A DNA stretch of 64,000 bases. Origin: Paenibacillus roseus (GTDB taxonomy: Bacteria > Bacillota > Bacilli > Paenibacillales > Paenibacillaceae). Shown one piece after another: positions 10,399-20,766 of this stretch (positions within the stretch are counted from its first letter, which is position 1; every line of letters starts with the position of its first letter). The position numbers were made by a program, and so were the translations under genes. The DNA lies in NCBI RefSeq assembly GCF_016424485.1, contig NZ_JAELUP010000023.1:1-64000 (forward strand), written 5' to 3'. Under the pieces are notes generated by a model, which saw nothing but the letters and a program-made list of their open reading frames with translations, searched no databases and had not been told where the DNA came from.

Positions 10399-10428
10399 AG
10401 TATAATGAAAGGCTGCCCAAAAAGGCAA
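10399..10428 (-). promoter_or_regulatory. Sigma-A promoter of the pab-fol operon
   Basis: TTGCCT (10423-10428), an 18-bp spacer and TATACT (10399-10404) stand about 30 bp before the pabB start. The terminator after cysK lies just upstream, so this should start the pabBAC-folPBK-yazB-dusB transcript. Confidence 0.7.
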
Positions 10429-10489
10429 GCGTTTAATGGCTGGCAAAAGCGTTGAGGCGGCGCATGAAGAATCGATTCTACAACAAAAT

Positions 10490-10533
10490 TCAGAAAGGAC
10501 TGTTTTTGGCGAAAATTCGCCAAAAACAGTCCT
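10490..10533 (-). terminator. Terminator after cysK
   Basis: A perfect 38-nt palindrome with arms starting AGGACTGTTTTTGGCG (10496-10533) lies 17 bp beyond the cysK stop. It is followed by a modest T-rich stretch on the minus strand. Confidence 0.85.
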
Positions 10534-10550
10534 CGAATTTATGGTATCAA

Positions 10551-11489
10551 TTAGTTCTCGAAGTTGAACAGCGGTGTGCTCAGGTAGCGTTCCCCATTGC
10601 TTGGTACAACTGCAACGACACGCTTGCCTTTGCCAAGCTGCTTCGCAACCTGCAATGCAGCAGAAATCGCGGCGCCGGAAGAGATTCCGCACAGAATGCC
10701 TTCTTCCTTGGCAGCACGACGCGCGTAATCGAAAGCTTCCTCGTTGTCTACAGTAATAATTTCATCGTAGATTTCACGATTCAAAATATCCGGCACGAAG
10801 TTGGCGCCGATGCCTTGAATTTTATGCGGGCCGGGCTTGCCTCCGGACAACAGTGGAGAAGCAGAAGGCTCAACCGCTACGATTTTGATGTCAGGGAAGC
10901 TGTTCTTCAACACTTCACCTGCACCGGAGATAGTACCGCCTGTACCAATACCTGCAACGAAAGCATCAAGCTTGCCGTCGAGAGAGTTGATTGCTTCTAC
11001 AATTTCCGGGCCAGTTGTTTCACGGTGAATCTTGACGTTGGCCGGGTTTCTGAATTGCTCAGCCATGAAGTAGTGCGGGTTCTCGTTCTTCAGCTCATCT
11101 GCCTTGCGAACTGCGCCGTTCATACCCTCTGACCCAGGAGTCAATACAAGTTCGGCTCCGTATGCACGAAGCAGATTACGACGCTCAAGGCTCATCGTTT
11201 CAGGCATAACGAGAATTGCTTTATATCCTTTAGCCGCAGCCACAAGTGCAAGTCCGATACCGGTGTTGCCGCTTGTTGCTTCAATAATGGTGTCCCCTGG
11301 CTTAATGAGGCCTTCTTGCTCAGCAACCTCGATCATGCTGATCGCAATGCGATCTTTAACGCTAGCGCCTGGGTTTTGGTACTCCAGCTTGACATAAATC
11401 TCTGCAGAGTCTTCAGGGACAAGACGATTCAAGCGAACAAGCGGTGTATCACCAATCAAATCAGTCACATTTTGTACAATTCTAGCCAT
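10551..11489 (-). CDS. cysK: Cysteine synthase A (O-acetylserine sulfhydrylase)
   Basis: CysK makes L-cysteine from O-acetylserine and sulfide with PLP. The 312-residue protein shows the PLP lysine in PGASVKDR (Lys45), the substrate loop TSGNTG (about 71-76), the phosphate loop [10 protein letters not shown], and CGISSGAA near the C-terminus. Length and motifs match CysK rather than cystathionine beta-synthase or CysM. It has its own sigma-A promoter with a perfect -35 and a strong terminator, so it is a single-gene unit; B. subtilis has cysK at the same place. I do not see a clear CymR operator or S-box. Confidence 0.96.
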   Translation of the reverse strand: MARIVQNVTDLIGDTPLVRLNRLVPEDSAEIYVKLEYQNPGASVKDRIAISMIEVAEQEGLIKPGDTIIEATSGNTGIGLALVAAAKGYKAILVMPETMSLERRNLLRAYGAELVLTPGSEGMNGAVRKADELKNENPHYFMAEQFRNPANVKIHRETTGPEIVEAINSLDGKLDAFVAGIGTGGTISGAGEVLKNSFPDIKIVAVEPSASPLLSGGKPGPHKIQGIGANFVPDILNREIYDEIITVDNEEAFDYARRAAKEEGILCGISSGAAISAALQVAKQLGKGKRVVAVVPSNGERYLSTPLFNFEN

Positions 11490-11539
11490 GATAAAAGCCT
11501 CCCCATTTCCGACTGTTTCAGTAGGTATTCATTTACTCT

Positions 11540-11568
11540 AATATAACAATCGTCGATAGGAATTGTCA
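11540..11568 (-). promoter_or_regulatory. Sigma-A promoter of cysK
   Basis: TTGACA (11563-11568), 17 bp, TATATT (11540-11545) on the minus strand lie about 50 bp upstream of the cysK start. Confidence 0.85.
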
Positions 11569-11584
11569 ATAGAGAACTTTTGCT

Positions 11585-12532
11585 TTAGTATACAGTAGCG
11601 GCATATTTATGCAGCAGCGACGATTCTACTTCGGATAGCGGGGAAGATTCCGCCAAGGCAATTTGCCTGCGGGCGCGTTCCTTCTGCCGATTATAATCAA
11701 GTTCCGTCTCCTCTTGACGTTCCTGGAGCTGGATTACAGCAAAGCCCTGACTTACGGCAATTGGTCCGGCCACAGCGCCGACTGCCATCGAATTGGCGGT
11801 CTTGAGTACCTTTTCTTCTATAAAGGGATCACGGGCTTCCACCAGCCCCAGGTCGCCTCCGCTTGCAGCGGTAAACTCATCTTCCGAATATCGCCTGGCA
11901 AGATCGGAGAACGATTCCCCTTCCTCAAACTTTTCCAGCAAAAGCCTGGCAAGCTGCTCCGAGCCAGTGACGATCCAGGCAATCCGGATATGTACTTGAG
12001 GTGCAAAATCTCCAGGGTGCAGAAGGATATAATCCTGAATCTGCTGATCAGAGACGTAAATTTCCCTTATAGAAATCTTCTCCAGCAACAACTGATATTT
12101 GATATCCGCCAAAACTTCTTGCTTGGACATGCCGAGCTGATTCTTCATAGTTGTATAAAACTCGAAATCACTGCCGTAGCCAGCCATCCGTTCATTCAGC
12201 TCTTCCCTTATCTCTTCATCTGTTACCGCAAGTCCATAAGCATCCGTCTCCAGATCAATAGCCTGACGGAGCATAAGTTTGTTCAGCATATCTTCCCCGT
12301 AATTTTGAACAAGCGCTTGGTGCAATGCCTTTATCGTGATCACCTTATTCCCGACCACAGCCGCAATCTCGCTGTCATCTACCATCTCACTGTCTCCATG
12401 GTCAGGCTTAATAGGCGTCTCATCCGGCTTATCGCCTACAGGTACTACTTTTACGACGACGACCACAGTCAATACAATCATGCAAATAGCCTGAAGTGCG
12501 ATCAACCCTTTCCATAAATTATGCTTGTTCAT
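11585..12532 (-). CDS. Membrane-anchored PpiC-type peptidyl-prolyl isomerase / foldase (YacD-like)
   Basis: The product is likely an extracytoplasmic chaperone or isomerase helping secreted proteins fold. Of the 315 residues, about 6-30 form one hydrophobic segment (LIALQAICMIVLTVVVVVKVV), an uncleaved signal anchor without a lipobox. A SurA/PrsA-like N-terminal helical region follows (DMLNKLMLRQAID to IREIYVS). A parvulin domain at about 165-260 reads HIRIAWIV, FSDLARRYSED, GGDLGLVEA and GPIAVSQGFAVIQL. It sits between hslO and cysK exactly as yacD does in B. subtilis. The parvulin core is divergent, so isomerase activity is uncertain. Confidence 0.85.
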   Translation of the reverse strand: MNKHNLWKGLIALQAICMIVLTVVVVVKVVPVGDKPDETPIKPDHGDSEMVDDSEIAAVVGNKVITIKALHQALVQNYGEDMLNKLMLRQAIDLETDAYGLAVTDEEIREELNERMAGYGSDFEFYTTMKNQLGMSKQEVLADIKYQLLLEKISIREIYVSDQQIQDYILLHPGDFAPQVHIRIAWIVTGSEQLARLLLEKFEEGESFSDLARRYSEDEFTAASGGDLGLVEARDPFIEEKVLKTANSMAVGAVAGPIAVSQGFAVIQLQERQEETELDYNRQKERARRQIALAESSPLSEVESSLLHKYAATVY

Positions 12533-12547
12533 CCGTCTGACCCTCGC

Positions 12548-13447
12548 TTACTGAATGGGATCAGGCTTAGCCTGCTCAAGCAAAATTTGAAGATCATTAC
12601 GGTCAAACGTATAGACTTCATTGCAGAAGTGGCAAATCACCTCTGCTTGTTCATCATCTTCAATCAATTGCCTAAGCTCATGCTCTCCAAGGCTGACAAG
12701 CGTGGCGCCAACCCGTTCTTTGGAACATTTGCAGGCAAATCTGATCGGCATGGTCTCCATGACCTTCAAGTCCTCGCCAACTGCGATACGCAGCAGTTCT
12801 TCCGGAGATTCCCCCTGGTCAAGCAGTGCCGTTACCGGAGGCATCACGGATAATCTGCGCTCCAGTTGCGTAATTTCGCCATCAGTCAGTCCAGGAAGCA
12901 ATTGAACGATGAACCCGCCTGCCTGAATTACAGAACCATCGGTGTCTACCAGCACACCGAGTCCCACTGCGGACGGCGTCTGTTCCGAGGTGGCAAAATA
13001 GTAGGTAAAGTCTTCGGCAAGCTCGCCCGAAATTAGCGGTACACTGCCGCGGTAGGGGTCACGGAGACCCAAATCTTTTATAATATGAAGGTAGCCGGAG
13101 CGACCGACCGCTCCCGCAACATCAAGCTTGCCTTGGGAATTGCTGGCCAGATGCACATCCGGATGATCAACATAGCCGCGTACATCCCCGTCGGCATTGG
13201 CATCAACGACGATTTGACCTAGCGGCCCATCGCCCTTGACCTGAATCGTCAGTTTTTCCTTGCCCTTGAGCATGGCCCCCATCAACGCCCCTGCCGCGGC
13301 TGTCCGCCCGAGCGCCGCTGTAGCAGTAGGGAGAGTGTTATGTCGTCTTCTTAATTCGTCTGTCAAATTCGTGCTGCGTACTGCCAGTACACGGACTTTA
13401 TCGCCAAAGGCTGTACCTCGCACGAGGTAGTCCTGCTCGCTGCTCAC
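12548..13447 (-). CDS. hslO: Redox-regulated chaperone Hsp33
   Basis: Hsp33 is a cytosolic holdase activated by oxidative unfolding, through release of zinc from four cysteines. The 299-residue protein carries these as CKC (Cys239, Cys241) and CHFC (Cys272, Cys275) near the C-terminus. The N-terminal core shows LGRTAAAGALMGAMLKG and the substrate-binding sheet. It starts at a GTG (13447) behind GGGAGG. It lies between coaX and the PpiC gene in one likely operon. Confidence 0.95.
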   Translation of the reverse strand: MSSEQDYLVRGTAFGDKVRVLAVRSTNLTDELRRRHNTLPTATAALGRTAAAGALMGAMLKGKEKLTIQVKGDGPLGQIVVDANADGDVRGYVDHPDVHLASNSQGKLDVAGAVGRSGYLHIIKDLGLRDPYRGSVPLISGELAEDFTYYFATSEQTPSAVGLGVLVDTDGSVIQAGGFIVQLLPGLTDGEITQLERRLSVMPPVTALLDQGESPEELLRIAVGEDLKVMETMPIRFACKCSKERVGATLVSLGEHELRQLIEDDEQAEVICHFCNEVYTFDRNDLQILLEQAKPDPIQ

Positions 13448-13488
13448 TATAAACCCTCCCTTTCCAGTTCAACATATGTGTCTTACAT

Positions 13489-14259
13489 TCAATTATCCTG
13501 ATTTCGCTCATAGACAAGCCGCATGCCTTCAAGAGTGAGCAGCGGGTCCACTGTTCGAATCGTCTCCGATTCACTGGCAATCAAATCCGCGAGGCCACCG
13601 GTGGCGACCACATACGGAGCTACTTTGAATTCCCGTTCAATTCTTCTGACAATGCCGTCAACTTGCCCAGCGTAGCCGAATATGATTCCGGCTTGCATAG
13701 ACGTTACCGGATTACGCCCGATGACGCTCTTGGGCTTCACAAGCTCAATTCGCGGCAATTTGGCTGCGCGCTGATACAACGCTTCAGTCGAAATCCCGAT
13801 CCCCGGTAAAATGGCTCCGCCCAGATAGTCCCCGGACTCGTCAATATAATCAAAGGTTGTAGCTGTGCCGAAATCAACTACAATCAAAGGCCTTCCATAC
13901 TTCTCAATTCCTGCGACCGCATTGACGATCCGGTCGGCGCCCACCTCGCGCGGGTTCTCATAGCGGATGTTCAATCCTGTTTTTACACCCGGACCTACGA
14001 CAACCGGTAATTTCTTTATATAGTTTACGCATAATTGCTCCAAAGTCCTCATCAGAGGCGGAACAACAGAGGAAATGATGACGCCTTCCACTTTTTGAAT
14101 ATCAAGCCCGGCAAATTGGAATAAGTTTAAAATGGTCATCCCATATTCGTCTACGGTATTGGAACGGTTCGTGCTCAGCCGCCAGTGATGCAACAGCTCC
14201 TTGCCGCGGTACACGCCCAATACAATATTCGTATTTCCTACGTCAACGGCCAGAATCAA
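13489..14259 (-). CDS. coaX: Type III pantothenate kinase
   Basis: CoaX phosphorylates pantothenate, the first step of CoA synthesis; type III enzymes resist feedback by CoA and need a monovalent cation. The 256-residue ASKHA-fold protein shows [14 protein letters not shown] (phosphate loop), GADRIVNA and DFGTATTFD. The start is a TTG at 14259 with GGGAGG upstream, overlapping the nadC stop as TTGA. Longer frames upstream read nadC backwards in sense. The nadC-coaX coupling suggests co-expression of NAD and CoA supply. Confidence 0.94.
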   Translation of the reverse strand: MILAVDVGNTNIVLGVYRGKELLHHWRLSTNRSNTVDEYGMTILNLFQFAGLDIQKVEGVIISSVVPPLMRTLEQLCVNYIKKLPVVVGPGVKTGLNIRYENPREVGADRIVNAVAGIEKYGRPLIVVDFGTATTFDYIDESGDYLGGAILPGIGISTEALYQRAAKLPRIELVKPKSVIGRNPVTSMQAGIIFGYAGQVDGIVRRIEREFKVAPYVVATGGLADLIASESETIRTVDPLLTLEGMRLVYERNQDN

Positions 14260-15134
14260 GAAGCTTCGCCTCCCTTCTTGGCTCCCAGGTCCAGACTGAT
14301 GTCGAGTGATTGGAAGGAATACGTCAGCGCACCCACGGAAATAACATCGACGCCGCAAGCGGCAATTCCATGTACCGTATTAAGATTCACACCCCCGGAC
14401 GCTTCAATGACAACATGAGGGGCGCGCTCGCGAATGAAGGCTACAGCCGCACGCAATCTTTCATTGGACATATTATCCAGCAAAATAATATCTGCTCCAG
14501 CATCCAGTGCTTCCCCAACCTGCGAAATCGACTCTGCCTCTACTTCGATTTTCATCGTGTGCGGGATGCGCGCTCGCGAAGCTTCAACTGCCTGGCGGAT
14601 GCCGCCTGCGCCTTTAATATGATTATCCTTGATCATGACCGCATCATACAAGCCGAACCGGTGATTCGCTCCGCCTCCGACACGCACGGCATACTTCTCC
14701 AGCATCCGGTGTCCCGGTGTCGTCTTTCTTGTATCTACAAGCCTTACCGGCAGGCCATCTAACGCGGCCTTGTATTGGCTTGTCCGTGTCGCAATACCGG
14801 ACAGACGCTGCAATAAGTTAAGCGCCAGACGCTCTCCTGTCAGCAAGCTGTGCGTGCTGCCTTCAACCTCCGCCAATATGTCGCCCTTCGTCACTTCAGC
14901 GCCTTCGGCAGCAATCCGGCGGAACACAAGATCGGGGTCAATCACTTCAAATACAAGCTCTGCAACAGGGAGTCCTGCCAAGATGCCATCCTCTTTGACA
15001 TGAATAATTGCTTTGGACTGATGTCCTGCAGGGATAGTTGTCTGCGTCGTAATATCGCCTGATCCGATATCCTCGGCCAGCCAGCTTCGAATTTGTTCTC
15101 GCAGCGCTTGATTATAGGTTCCCAGCTCGTGCAT
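14256..15134 (-). CDS. nadC: Nicotinate-nucleotide pyrophosphorylase (carboxylating)
   Basis: NadC converts quinolinate and PRPP to nicotinate mononucleotide with loss of CO2, the third step of de novo NAD synthesis. The 292-residue chain shows [36 protein letters not shown] (substrate arginine/lysine loop) and a C-terminal phosphate-binding SGGVNLNTV. It overlaps the end of nadB by 23 nt and coaX by 4 nt. The gene order nadA-nadB-nadC follows the pathway. Confidence 0.96.
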   Translation of the reverse strand: MHELGTYNQALREQIRSWLAEDIGSGDITTQTTIPAGHQSKAIIHVKEDGILAGLPVAELVFEVIDPDLVFRRIAAEGAEVTKGDILAEVEGSTHSLLTGERLALNLLQRLSGIATRTSQYKAALDGLPVRLVDTRKTTPGHRMLEKYAVRVGGGANHRFGLYDAVMIKDNHIKGAGGIRQAVEASRARIPHTMKIEVEAESISQVGEALDAGADIILLDNMSNERLRAAVAFIRERAPHVVIEASGGVNLNTVHGIAACGVDVISVGALTYSFQSLDISLDLGAKKGGEAS

Positions 15135-16752
15135 CTTGTATCCGCTCCTCTGTTAATCCGTATTCCCGGTGAAGAACTGTATGCTTGCGCCACTTCTCAT
15201 CATCACGCTCCGGAAAATCCTCCCGGTAATGAGCGCCGCGGCTCTCCTCCCGCGCCAGCGCCGCTTCGCTCGTCAGCAATGCGCAAGTCAGCAGGTTGGC
15301 AAACTCATATTCCTCCCTCTTGGTCAGTACCGTCTGGAAAATCGGAAGCTGACGCTTCAACTCGTCGAGTCCCTTGAGCAGTCCGCTTCCGTCCCTTTTG
15401 AGTCCCGCATACCGAACCATAATCCTCTGTAGCTTCAATCGTTTCTCAACTACAGCCTGAATGGAAGATACACTCCGCCAGGATTCCCCGGGTGCCAGCT
15501 CACTTTCCACTTCAGACATCTGCACAGGCTTCAAATCGTTGATCCGCTTGACAATCCGTCGGCCGAATACGATTGCCTCGGACAAGGAGTTGCTCGCCAG
15601 GCGATTGGCCCCATGAACACCGGTCGATGATACTTCGCCGCAGGCAAATAGCCGCGTGACGTTCGTCTCCCCGTTCATGTCGGTCTTCACTCCGCCCATC
15701 ATGTAGTGCGCCGCTGGCGCAACCGGAATCCAATCGGTGGTCAGATCAAGCCCATAGTTCACGCAAAATTCAAAAATCGTCGGGAAGCGATGCTTGACCA
15801 TTTCCGGAGATTCATGCGTGATGTCCAAATAGACAAAAGTTGACTTGGTCGCTTCTATCTCGCTTACAATGGCTCTGGCTACAACATCCCTTGGAGCCAA
15901 CTCCAATTGCTCATGATATTTCTCCATAAAGCGTTCGCCCTTAATATTTCTCAGCACCGCGCCTTCTCCGCGAACGGCCTCGGATATAAGGAAGCGGGGA
16001 GCACCAGGGTAGCAGAGCGACGTCGGATGGAATTGAATAAATTCCACATCCTGAATATATGCTCCTGCCCGAAAAGCCATCGCTATGCCATCACCCGTGG
16101 CTACATCAGGGTTGGTCGTATAACGGTAGAGCTGTCCGGCGCCGCCGGAACACAATACGGTTGCTTTCCCGCGGACAAACAGCCTTTGGCCATCAGGCTT
16201 CTGTACGAGAACCCCGCGGCATTCTCCGTCGATTGTAATCAAGTCGATGACAAAATGGTCGTCCCACACTTCAATATTCGGGTGCGCATTCGCTTTCTCA
16301 GATAAAGCACGCACAATCTCAAAGCCGGTTGCATCGCCATTGGCATGAAGAATTCTGCGCTGACTATGCGCGCCTTCTTTCGTCAAAGCGAATTCCCCAT
16401 TCTCCTGATCGAATTGCGTCCCCATCCGAATCAGATCGCGGACACCTTTTGGCCCCTCATGGACAAGGATTTCAACCGCTTCATCTCCGCAAAGTCCGGC
16501 GCCAGCAATCAATGTATCCTGACGATGGTACAGCGGGGAGTCATCCTCCGAGATGACGGCTGCAATCCCCCCCTGGGCGTAGCGAGTGTTGCTGTCCATC
16601 AGCGATTTTTTTGTAATAATAAGTACGTTATTATTTTCACTAGCTTTGATAGCGGTAAAAAGACCGGCAATGCCGGCCCCGATCACAATGACATCCTTGT
16701 CCACTACCGGAAGTTCGTTCAAGGAAAAATCGACCAAGTATCTTGGAATCAA
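15112..16752 (-). CDS. nadB: L-aspartate oxidase
   Basis: NadB oxidises L-aspartate to iminoaspartate with FAD, feeding NadA. The 546-residue protein has a dinucleotide-binding start VIGAGIAGLF, the SDH/fumarate-reductase-like active region TRYAQGGIAAVI, QFHPTSLC, RGEGAVLRN and HGANRLASNSL, and a C-terminal helical bundle. The start is a TTG at 16752 (AGGAGG, good spacing). It is about 30 nt downstream of nadA and overlaps nadC. Confidence 0.95.
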   Translation of the reverse strand: MIPRYLVDFSLNELPVVDKDVIVIGAGIAGLFTAIKASENNNVLIITKKSLMDSNTRYAQGGIAAVISEDDSPLYHRQDTLIAGAGLCGDEAVEILVHEGPKGVRDLIRMGTQFDQENGEFALTKEGAHSQRRILHANGDATGFEIVRALSEKANAHPNIEVWDDHFVIDLITIDGECRGVLVQKPDGQRLFVRGKATVLCSGGAGQLYRYTTNPDVATGDGIAMAFRAGAYIQDVEFIQFHPTSLCYPGAPRFLISEAVRGEGAVLRNIKGERFMEKYHEQLELAPRDVVARAIVSEIEATKSTFVYLDITHESPEMVKHRFPTIFEFCVNYGLDLTTDWIPVAPAAHYMMGGVKTDMNGETNVTRLFACGEVSSTGVHGANRLASNSLSEAIVFGRRIVKRINDLKPVQMSEVESELAPGESWRSVSSIQAVVEKRLKLQRIMVRYAGLKRDGSGLLKGLDELKRQLPIFQTVLTKREEYEFANLLTCALLTSEAALAREESRGAHYREDFPERDDEKWRKHTVLHREYGLTEERIQDARAGNL

Positions 16753-16784
16753 TTCGCTCTCCTCCTACAAGAGAGTAGCGCATG

Positions 16785-17723
16785 CTACTTCACTTGCAGC
16801 ATGCGCTCCAGAGATAATCTAGCTTTGTCAGCAATTTGAGGCGGAACATAAATTTGCGGCTGCATCGTCTCCAAGCATTTCACAAGCTTCTTCAAGTTAT
16901 TAACCTTCATGTTCGGACACACCAAATATTTGGTTGCAAAATGAAAGGTCTTATCCGGACTGTCCTTGCGAAGCTGAAAGCCTGTTCCATCCTCTGTGCC
17001 AACGATAAACTCCTTGTTCGGAGATTCCTTGCAATATTTAATGATTGCTGTTGTGCTGCCGACAAAATCGCCAAGCGCTACAACTTCCGGCCGGCATTCC
17101 GGATGAACGACAAACTCCGCGTTCGGATATTTGGCCTTCATCTCCACGACATCCTTAACGGTCAGCATATCATGGGTATTACAGTAGCCTTCCCAGATAA
17201 TCATCTTCTTGTCCGTCTTCTGTTGAACATAGTGACCCAAATTTTTGTCTGGTACCCAAATCACTTCATCGCCTTCCACGGAATTTACAACTTGAACCGC
17301 ATTGGCTGATGTGCAGCAAATATCAGTCTCCGCCTTGATTTCGGCGGATGAGTTAATATAAGTTACAACCTTTGCATTCGGATGCTTCGCTTTCAGCTGA
17401 CGAAGCCCGTCTACATTAACCATATCCGCCATTGGACAACCAGCTCGCTCATCGGGGATAATGACGGTCTTGTTAGGAGCCAAAATTTTAGCGCTTTCGC
17501 CCATGAAATGCACACCGCAAAACACAATGGTGTCCGCATCTGTCTGGGCAGCCTTCTGGGCAAGCAGGAAGGAGTCACCGCGAAAATCAGCAACCTCTTG
17601 TATTTCATCTCTTTGATAATAATGTGCGAGTATAATCGCATTACGTTCTTTCTTCAATTCCATCAGACGCTCGCGAAGCTCACGATTCTGCTGCTCTTTG
17701 CGTTCTAATGCTAATGCTTCCAC
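16785..17723 (-). CDS. nadA: Quinolinate synthase A
   Basis: NadA condenses iminoaspartate with dihydroxyacetone phosphate to quinolinate and holds a [4Fe-4S] cluster. The 312-residue protein is of the short type. Likely cluster ligands are Cys96 (AGCPMAD), Cys210 (HPEC) and Cys269 (VCPNM). The substrate region HYYQRDEIQ and the stretch YINSSAEIKAE, TDICCTSANA are also present. It heads the nadA-nadB-nadC-coaX-hslO-ppiC block behind its own promoter. B. subtilis carries nadBCA elsewhere; here it is inserted between ftsH and coaX. Confidence 0.95.
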   Translation of the reverse strand: MEALALERKEQQNRELRERLMELKKERNAIILAHYYQRDEIQEVADFRGDSFLLAQKAAQTDADTIVFCGVHFMGESAKILAPNKTVIIPDERAGCPMADMVNVDGLRQLKAKHPNAKVVTYINSSAEIKAETDICCTSANAVQVVNSVEGDEVIWVPDKNLGHYVQQKTDKKMIIWEGYCNTHDMLTVKDVVEMKAKYPNAEFVVHPECRPEVVALGDFVGSTTAIIKYCKESPNKEFIVGTEDGTGFQLRKDSPDKTFHFATKYLVCPNMKVNNLKKLVKCLETMQPQIYVPPQIADKARLSLERMLQVK

Positions 17724-17815
17724 GGCAGACCCTCTCCTTGTATATCATCAGACAACGCTAGTCCAGCGCTCTCTCCAGTATTTCCAAAGCTAAATAAATT
17801 GATGAAGTTACAACT

Positions 17816-17844
17816 AATTTACACAACAGAGACTACGGTGTCAA
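17816..17844 (-). promoter_or_regulatory. Sigma-A promoter of the nad operon
   Basis: TTGACA (17839-17844), 17 bp, TAAATT (17816-17821) on the minus strand lie about 95 bp before nadA. Confidence 0.7.
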
Positions 17845-17978
17845 CAAGTATAAAGGCGCTTTAGGGCGGTTTATCAAGGTCATAAGGGTATCAATCGACA
17901 GGCTATGCTGTTTTATTAGCCAAATGCAGTTCAAGAGCAAGAATATATAACCAAATGTACAAACTTCCGCTTGTTATT

Positions 17979-18015
17979 AAAAAAAAGCAGCCCCTTCGCT
18001 TCAGAAGGGACTGCA
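17979..18015 (-). terminator. Terminator after ftsH
   Basis: The stem GCAG-CCCTTC / GAAGGG-CTGC is followed by eight Ts on the minus strand, 13 bp after the ftsH stop. Confidence 0.92.
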
Positions 18016-18027
18016 TTATTTTGCAGC

Positions 18028-20037
18028 TTAAGACTTGTTCTCGCCGTCATTATCTTCAGGCTTGGATTCTGGAATATCACCCTTGACCGGCTCTTCATCG
18101 CCCTTGCGAGGCTGAATGCGAACTGTTACATCACCGATGGTATCAATCGTCGGGTCTGCATGGGTCTCTTCCGCTGCACCGCCGCCTTCGGAGCCTTCTC
18201 CGTCAAGCGAACCTGTCTCAATCAGGCGTTTAATTTGCTCAAGCTCAAGTGTTTCTTGCTTAAGCAGCGTCTGGGCAATGAGGTGAACCTCCTTGCTCTT
18301 CTCATTCAAAAGCTCCTTGGCGCGAGTATAACAGTTATTGATCAGGGTTTGCATCTCCTGGTCAATCTCGTAAGCGATGGCATCGGAATAGTTCTGCTCG
18401 TGGCCGATATCGCGGCCCAGGAATACCTGGCCTTGCGAACTGCCAAACTGCATAGGTCCAAGCTTATCGCTCATTCCGTATTCCATAATCATGCTACGGA
18501 CAATGCTCGTAGCTTGTTTGAAGTCGGAGTAAGCTCCTGTTCCGATCTCGCCGATGAACAGCTCCTCGGCCACGCGGCCTCCGAGCAATCCTGTAACTTT
18601 ATCAAGAAGCTCTTGCTTGGTGACAAGCATCCGATCTTCCTTCGGAAGCATGATGACGTATCCGCCAGCACGGCCTCGAGGGATAATGGTCACCTTGTGA
18701 ACCATATCGGCGTGCTCCAGGAAGAAGCCCACAATGGTGTGTCCGGCTTCGTGATAAGCAACAATCCGCTTCTCGCGATCGCTGACCACACGGCTCTTCT
18801 TCTCTGTACCTACAATAACACGGTCAATGGCTTCGTCCATCTCCACCATTGCAATATCCTTCTTGTTGCGGCGGGCTGCCAAGAGCGCCGCTTCGTTCAG
18901 CAAGTTCTCAAGGTCTGCACCCGTAAAGCCAGTTGTACGCTTCGCAATAATTTCCAGCTTGACATCCTTGGCAAGCGGCTTGTTGCGGGCATGAACTTTA
19001 AGCACCGCTTCACGGCCTTTAACATCCGGACGGTCAACCGTAATCTGACGGTCAAAGCGTCCCGGGCGGAGAAGCGCCGGATCGAGAATATCCGGACGGT
19101 TCGTAGCGGCTATAATAATAATTCCTTCATTGGCGCCGAAGCCGTCCATCTCAACTAGCAATTGGTTCAGCGTCTGCTCGCGCTCATCATGGCCGCCGCC
19201 AAGACCTGCGCCACGTTGGCGTCCTACCGCATCAATCTCGTCGATAAAGATGATACAAGGCGCGTTCTTTTTCGCATTCTCAAACAAATCACGAACACGG
19301 GAAGCACCGACACCGACGAACATTTCCACGAAATCAGAACCGGAAATGCTGAAGAACGGCACGCCAGCCTCACCAGCAACAGCTCTTGCAAGCAAGGTTT
19401 TACCTGTACCCGGAGGTCCGTTAAGCAGTACGCCTTTTGGAATACGTGCTCCTACAGCTGCAAATTTACGCGGATCTTTGAGGAAGTCTACGACCTCTAC
19501 AAGCTCCTGCTTCTCTTCATCTGCCCCTGCAACATCTTCGAAAGTAACCCGTTTCTTCTCCTCATTATACAAGCGGGCACGGCTCTTGCCGAAATTCATA
19601 ACCTTGCCTCCGCCGCCTTGTGCCTGATTGATCAGGAAGAAGAACAGGATGAAAATAATCACAAACGGAACAATGGACGTAAGAAACGTCAGCCAGAAAC
19701 TTTGGCCTTCCATCGGATCAAACTTGTACTCTACCCCGTTGCTAATAGCCAAATCATTGATTTCCTTAAGCGCAAATTCTTCCACGTTGATACGGGAGTA
19801 GAACTGGTCGGAATTTTCATTGGCAGGCTTTGAACGGAATTGACCTTTTGCATAATACGTGTATTTGTCGAACTTCAATGTCAGTTTTTTAACATTGTTA
19901 TCTACCATTTCTTTCCGAAATTGGTCATATCTCAGTTCGACGGTAGTATCGCCAGAGTTGCTGATTGCCTGGACAATACCCACGGCCACCAAAAAGATAA
20001 TCAAATAAAACCCCGTGTTACGGATGATCCGATTCAT
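18028..20037 (-). CDS. ftsH: ATP-dependent membrane zinc metalloprotease FtsH
   Basis: FtsH degrades membrane and cytosolic regulatory proteins and is tied to sporulation and stress in Bacillus. The 669-residue protein has TM1 (about 9-26), an external loop and TM2 (about 113-137). The AAA module carries Walker A GPPGTGKT (207-214), Walker [12 protein letters not shown] and the second region of homology. The zinc site HEAGH is at 429-433. The last 40 residues are acidic and low-complexity ([16 protein letters not shown]). It follows hpt by about 100 bp with its own promoter, so it can be transcribed both from that promoter and by read-through from tilS-hpt. Confidence 0.97.
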   Translation of the reverse strand: MNRIIRNTGFYLIIFLVAVGIVQAISNSGDTTVELRYDQFRKEMVDNNVKKLTLKFDKYTYYAKGQFRSKPANENSDQFYSRINVEEFALKEINDLAISNGVEYKFDPMEGQSFWLTFLTSIVPFVIIFILFFFLINQAQGGGGKVMNFGKSRARLYNEEKKRVTFEDVAGADEEKQELVEVVDFLKDPRKFAAVGARIPKGVLLNGPPGTGKTLLARAVAGEAGVPFFSISGSDFVEMFVGVGASRVRDLFENAKKNAPCIIFIDEIDAVGRQRGAGLGGGHDEREQTLNQLLVEMDGFGANEGIIIIAATNRPDILDPALLRPGRFDRQITVDRPDVKGREAVLKVHARNKPLAKDVKLEIIAKRTTGFTGADLENLLNEAALLAARRNKKDIAMVEMDEAIDRVIVGTEKKSRVVSDREKRIVAYHEAGHTIVGFFLEHADMVHKVTIIPRGRAGGYVIMLPKEDRMLVTKQELLDKVTGLLGGRVAEELFIGEIGTGAYSDFKQATSIVRSMIMEYGMSDKLGPMQFGSSQGQVFLGRDIGHEQNYSDAIAYEIDQEMQTLINNCYTRAKELLNEKSKEVHLIAQTLLKQETLELEQIKRLIETGSLDGEGSEGGGAAEETHADPTIDTIGDVTVRIQPRKGDEEPVKGDIPESKPEDNDGENKS

Positions 20038-20066
20038 CCCTTACCTCCTCTCAAGACGCTTTAAGT

Positions 20067-20096
20067 ATTTTACCATAGCATGACATTCCATCTCAA
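20067..20096 (-). promoter_or_regulatory. Sigma-A promoter of ftsH
   Basis: TTGAGA (20091-20096), 18 bp ending in TATGG, and TAAAAT (20067-20072) lie about 30 bp upstream of the ftsH ribosome binding site. Confidence 0.65.
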
Positions 20097-20138
20097 TAGA
20101 ACCGCACGGAGGATCGGCATGTACGGCGGTTACCTGTC

Positions 20139-20678
20139 TTATTTTGAGTAGACTTCCGGTTTAAGTACGCCTATAAAAGGCAAATTGCGGTACTTCTCCG
20201 CATAATCAAGCCCATAGCCTACGACAAATTCATCCGGCAGGCTGAAGCCTGTATAGTTAGCTTCCAGATCGACAGTCCGGCGGGTCGGCTTGTCAAAGAG
20301 CGTCACCACGGTAACCGATTTGGAGTTGCGTCTTTCGAGCACATCAATCAGATAGCTGAGCGTCAAGCCGCTGTCAATAATGTCTTCTACAATGAGGACA
20401 TCTCTTCCTTCAACCGGAACGTCCAAATCCTTGATAATTTTTACAATTCCCGAGGACTTGGTCGACTGACCGTAGCTGGAAATGGCCATAAAGTCGATTT
20501 CGAGCGGGATATTGATGTTTTTAACCAGATCCGCCATAAAAATAAACGCGCCTTTCAAGACGCAAATAACGAGCGGATTCCGCCCTTCGAAATCACGGCT
20601 GAGCGTATCGCCTAGTTCCTTGATTTTATCTTGAATTTGCTGTGCATCATATAATACTTCCTTGATGTCGTCTAACAA
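20139..20678 (-). CDS. hpt: Hypoxanthine phosphoribosyltransferase
   Basis: Hpt salvages hypoxanthine and guanine with PRPP to IMP and GMP, and in B. subtilis also interacts with TilS and FtsH genetically. The 179-residue protein shows the PRPP loop [14 protein letters not shown] (95-108), [11 protein letters not shown] and the C-terminal [20 protein letters not shown]. It starts at a TTG (20678) behind AGGAGG. It lies between tilS and ftsH, the conserved order in Firmicutes. Confidence 0.96.
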   Translation of the reverse strand: MLDDIKEVLYDAQQIQDKIKELGDTLSRDFEGRNPLVICVLKGAFIFMADLVKNINIPLEIDFMAISSYGQSTKSSGIVKIIKDLDVPVEGRDVLIVEDIIDSGLTLSYLIDVLERRNSKSVTVVTLFDKPTRRTVDLEANYTGFSLPDEFVVGYGLDYAEKYRNLPFIGVLKPEVYSK

Positions 20679-20766
20679 TGCTGCGACCTCCTGTTTTATA
20701 ATAGCTTAATTCAACTTATGTTTATAATCGGGCCCGCATTCAAGTAGGAATGAAATAAATTGTTGC

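Larger units (their letters stand above)
17724..18027. other. nadA-ftsH intergenic region
   Basis: This ~300-bp stretch holds the nadA promoter (17816-17844) and the ftsH terminator (17979-18015). Between them (about 17850-17970) I see an AT-rich stretch with no gene. No clear NadR operator was recognised. Confidence 0.6.
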
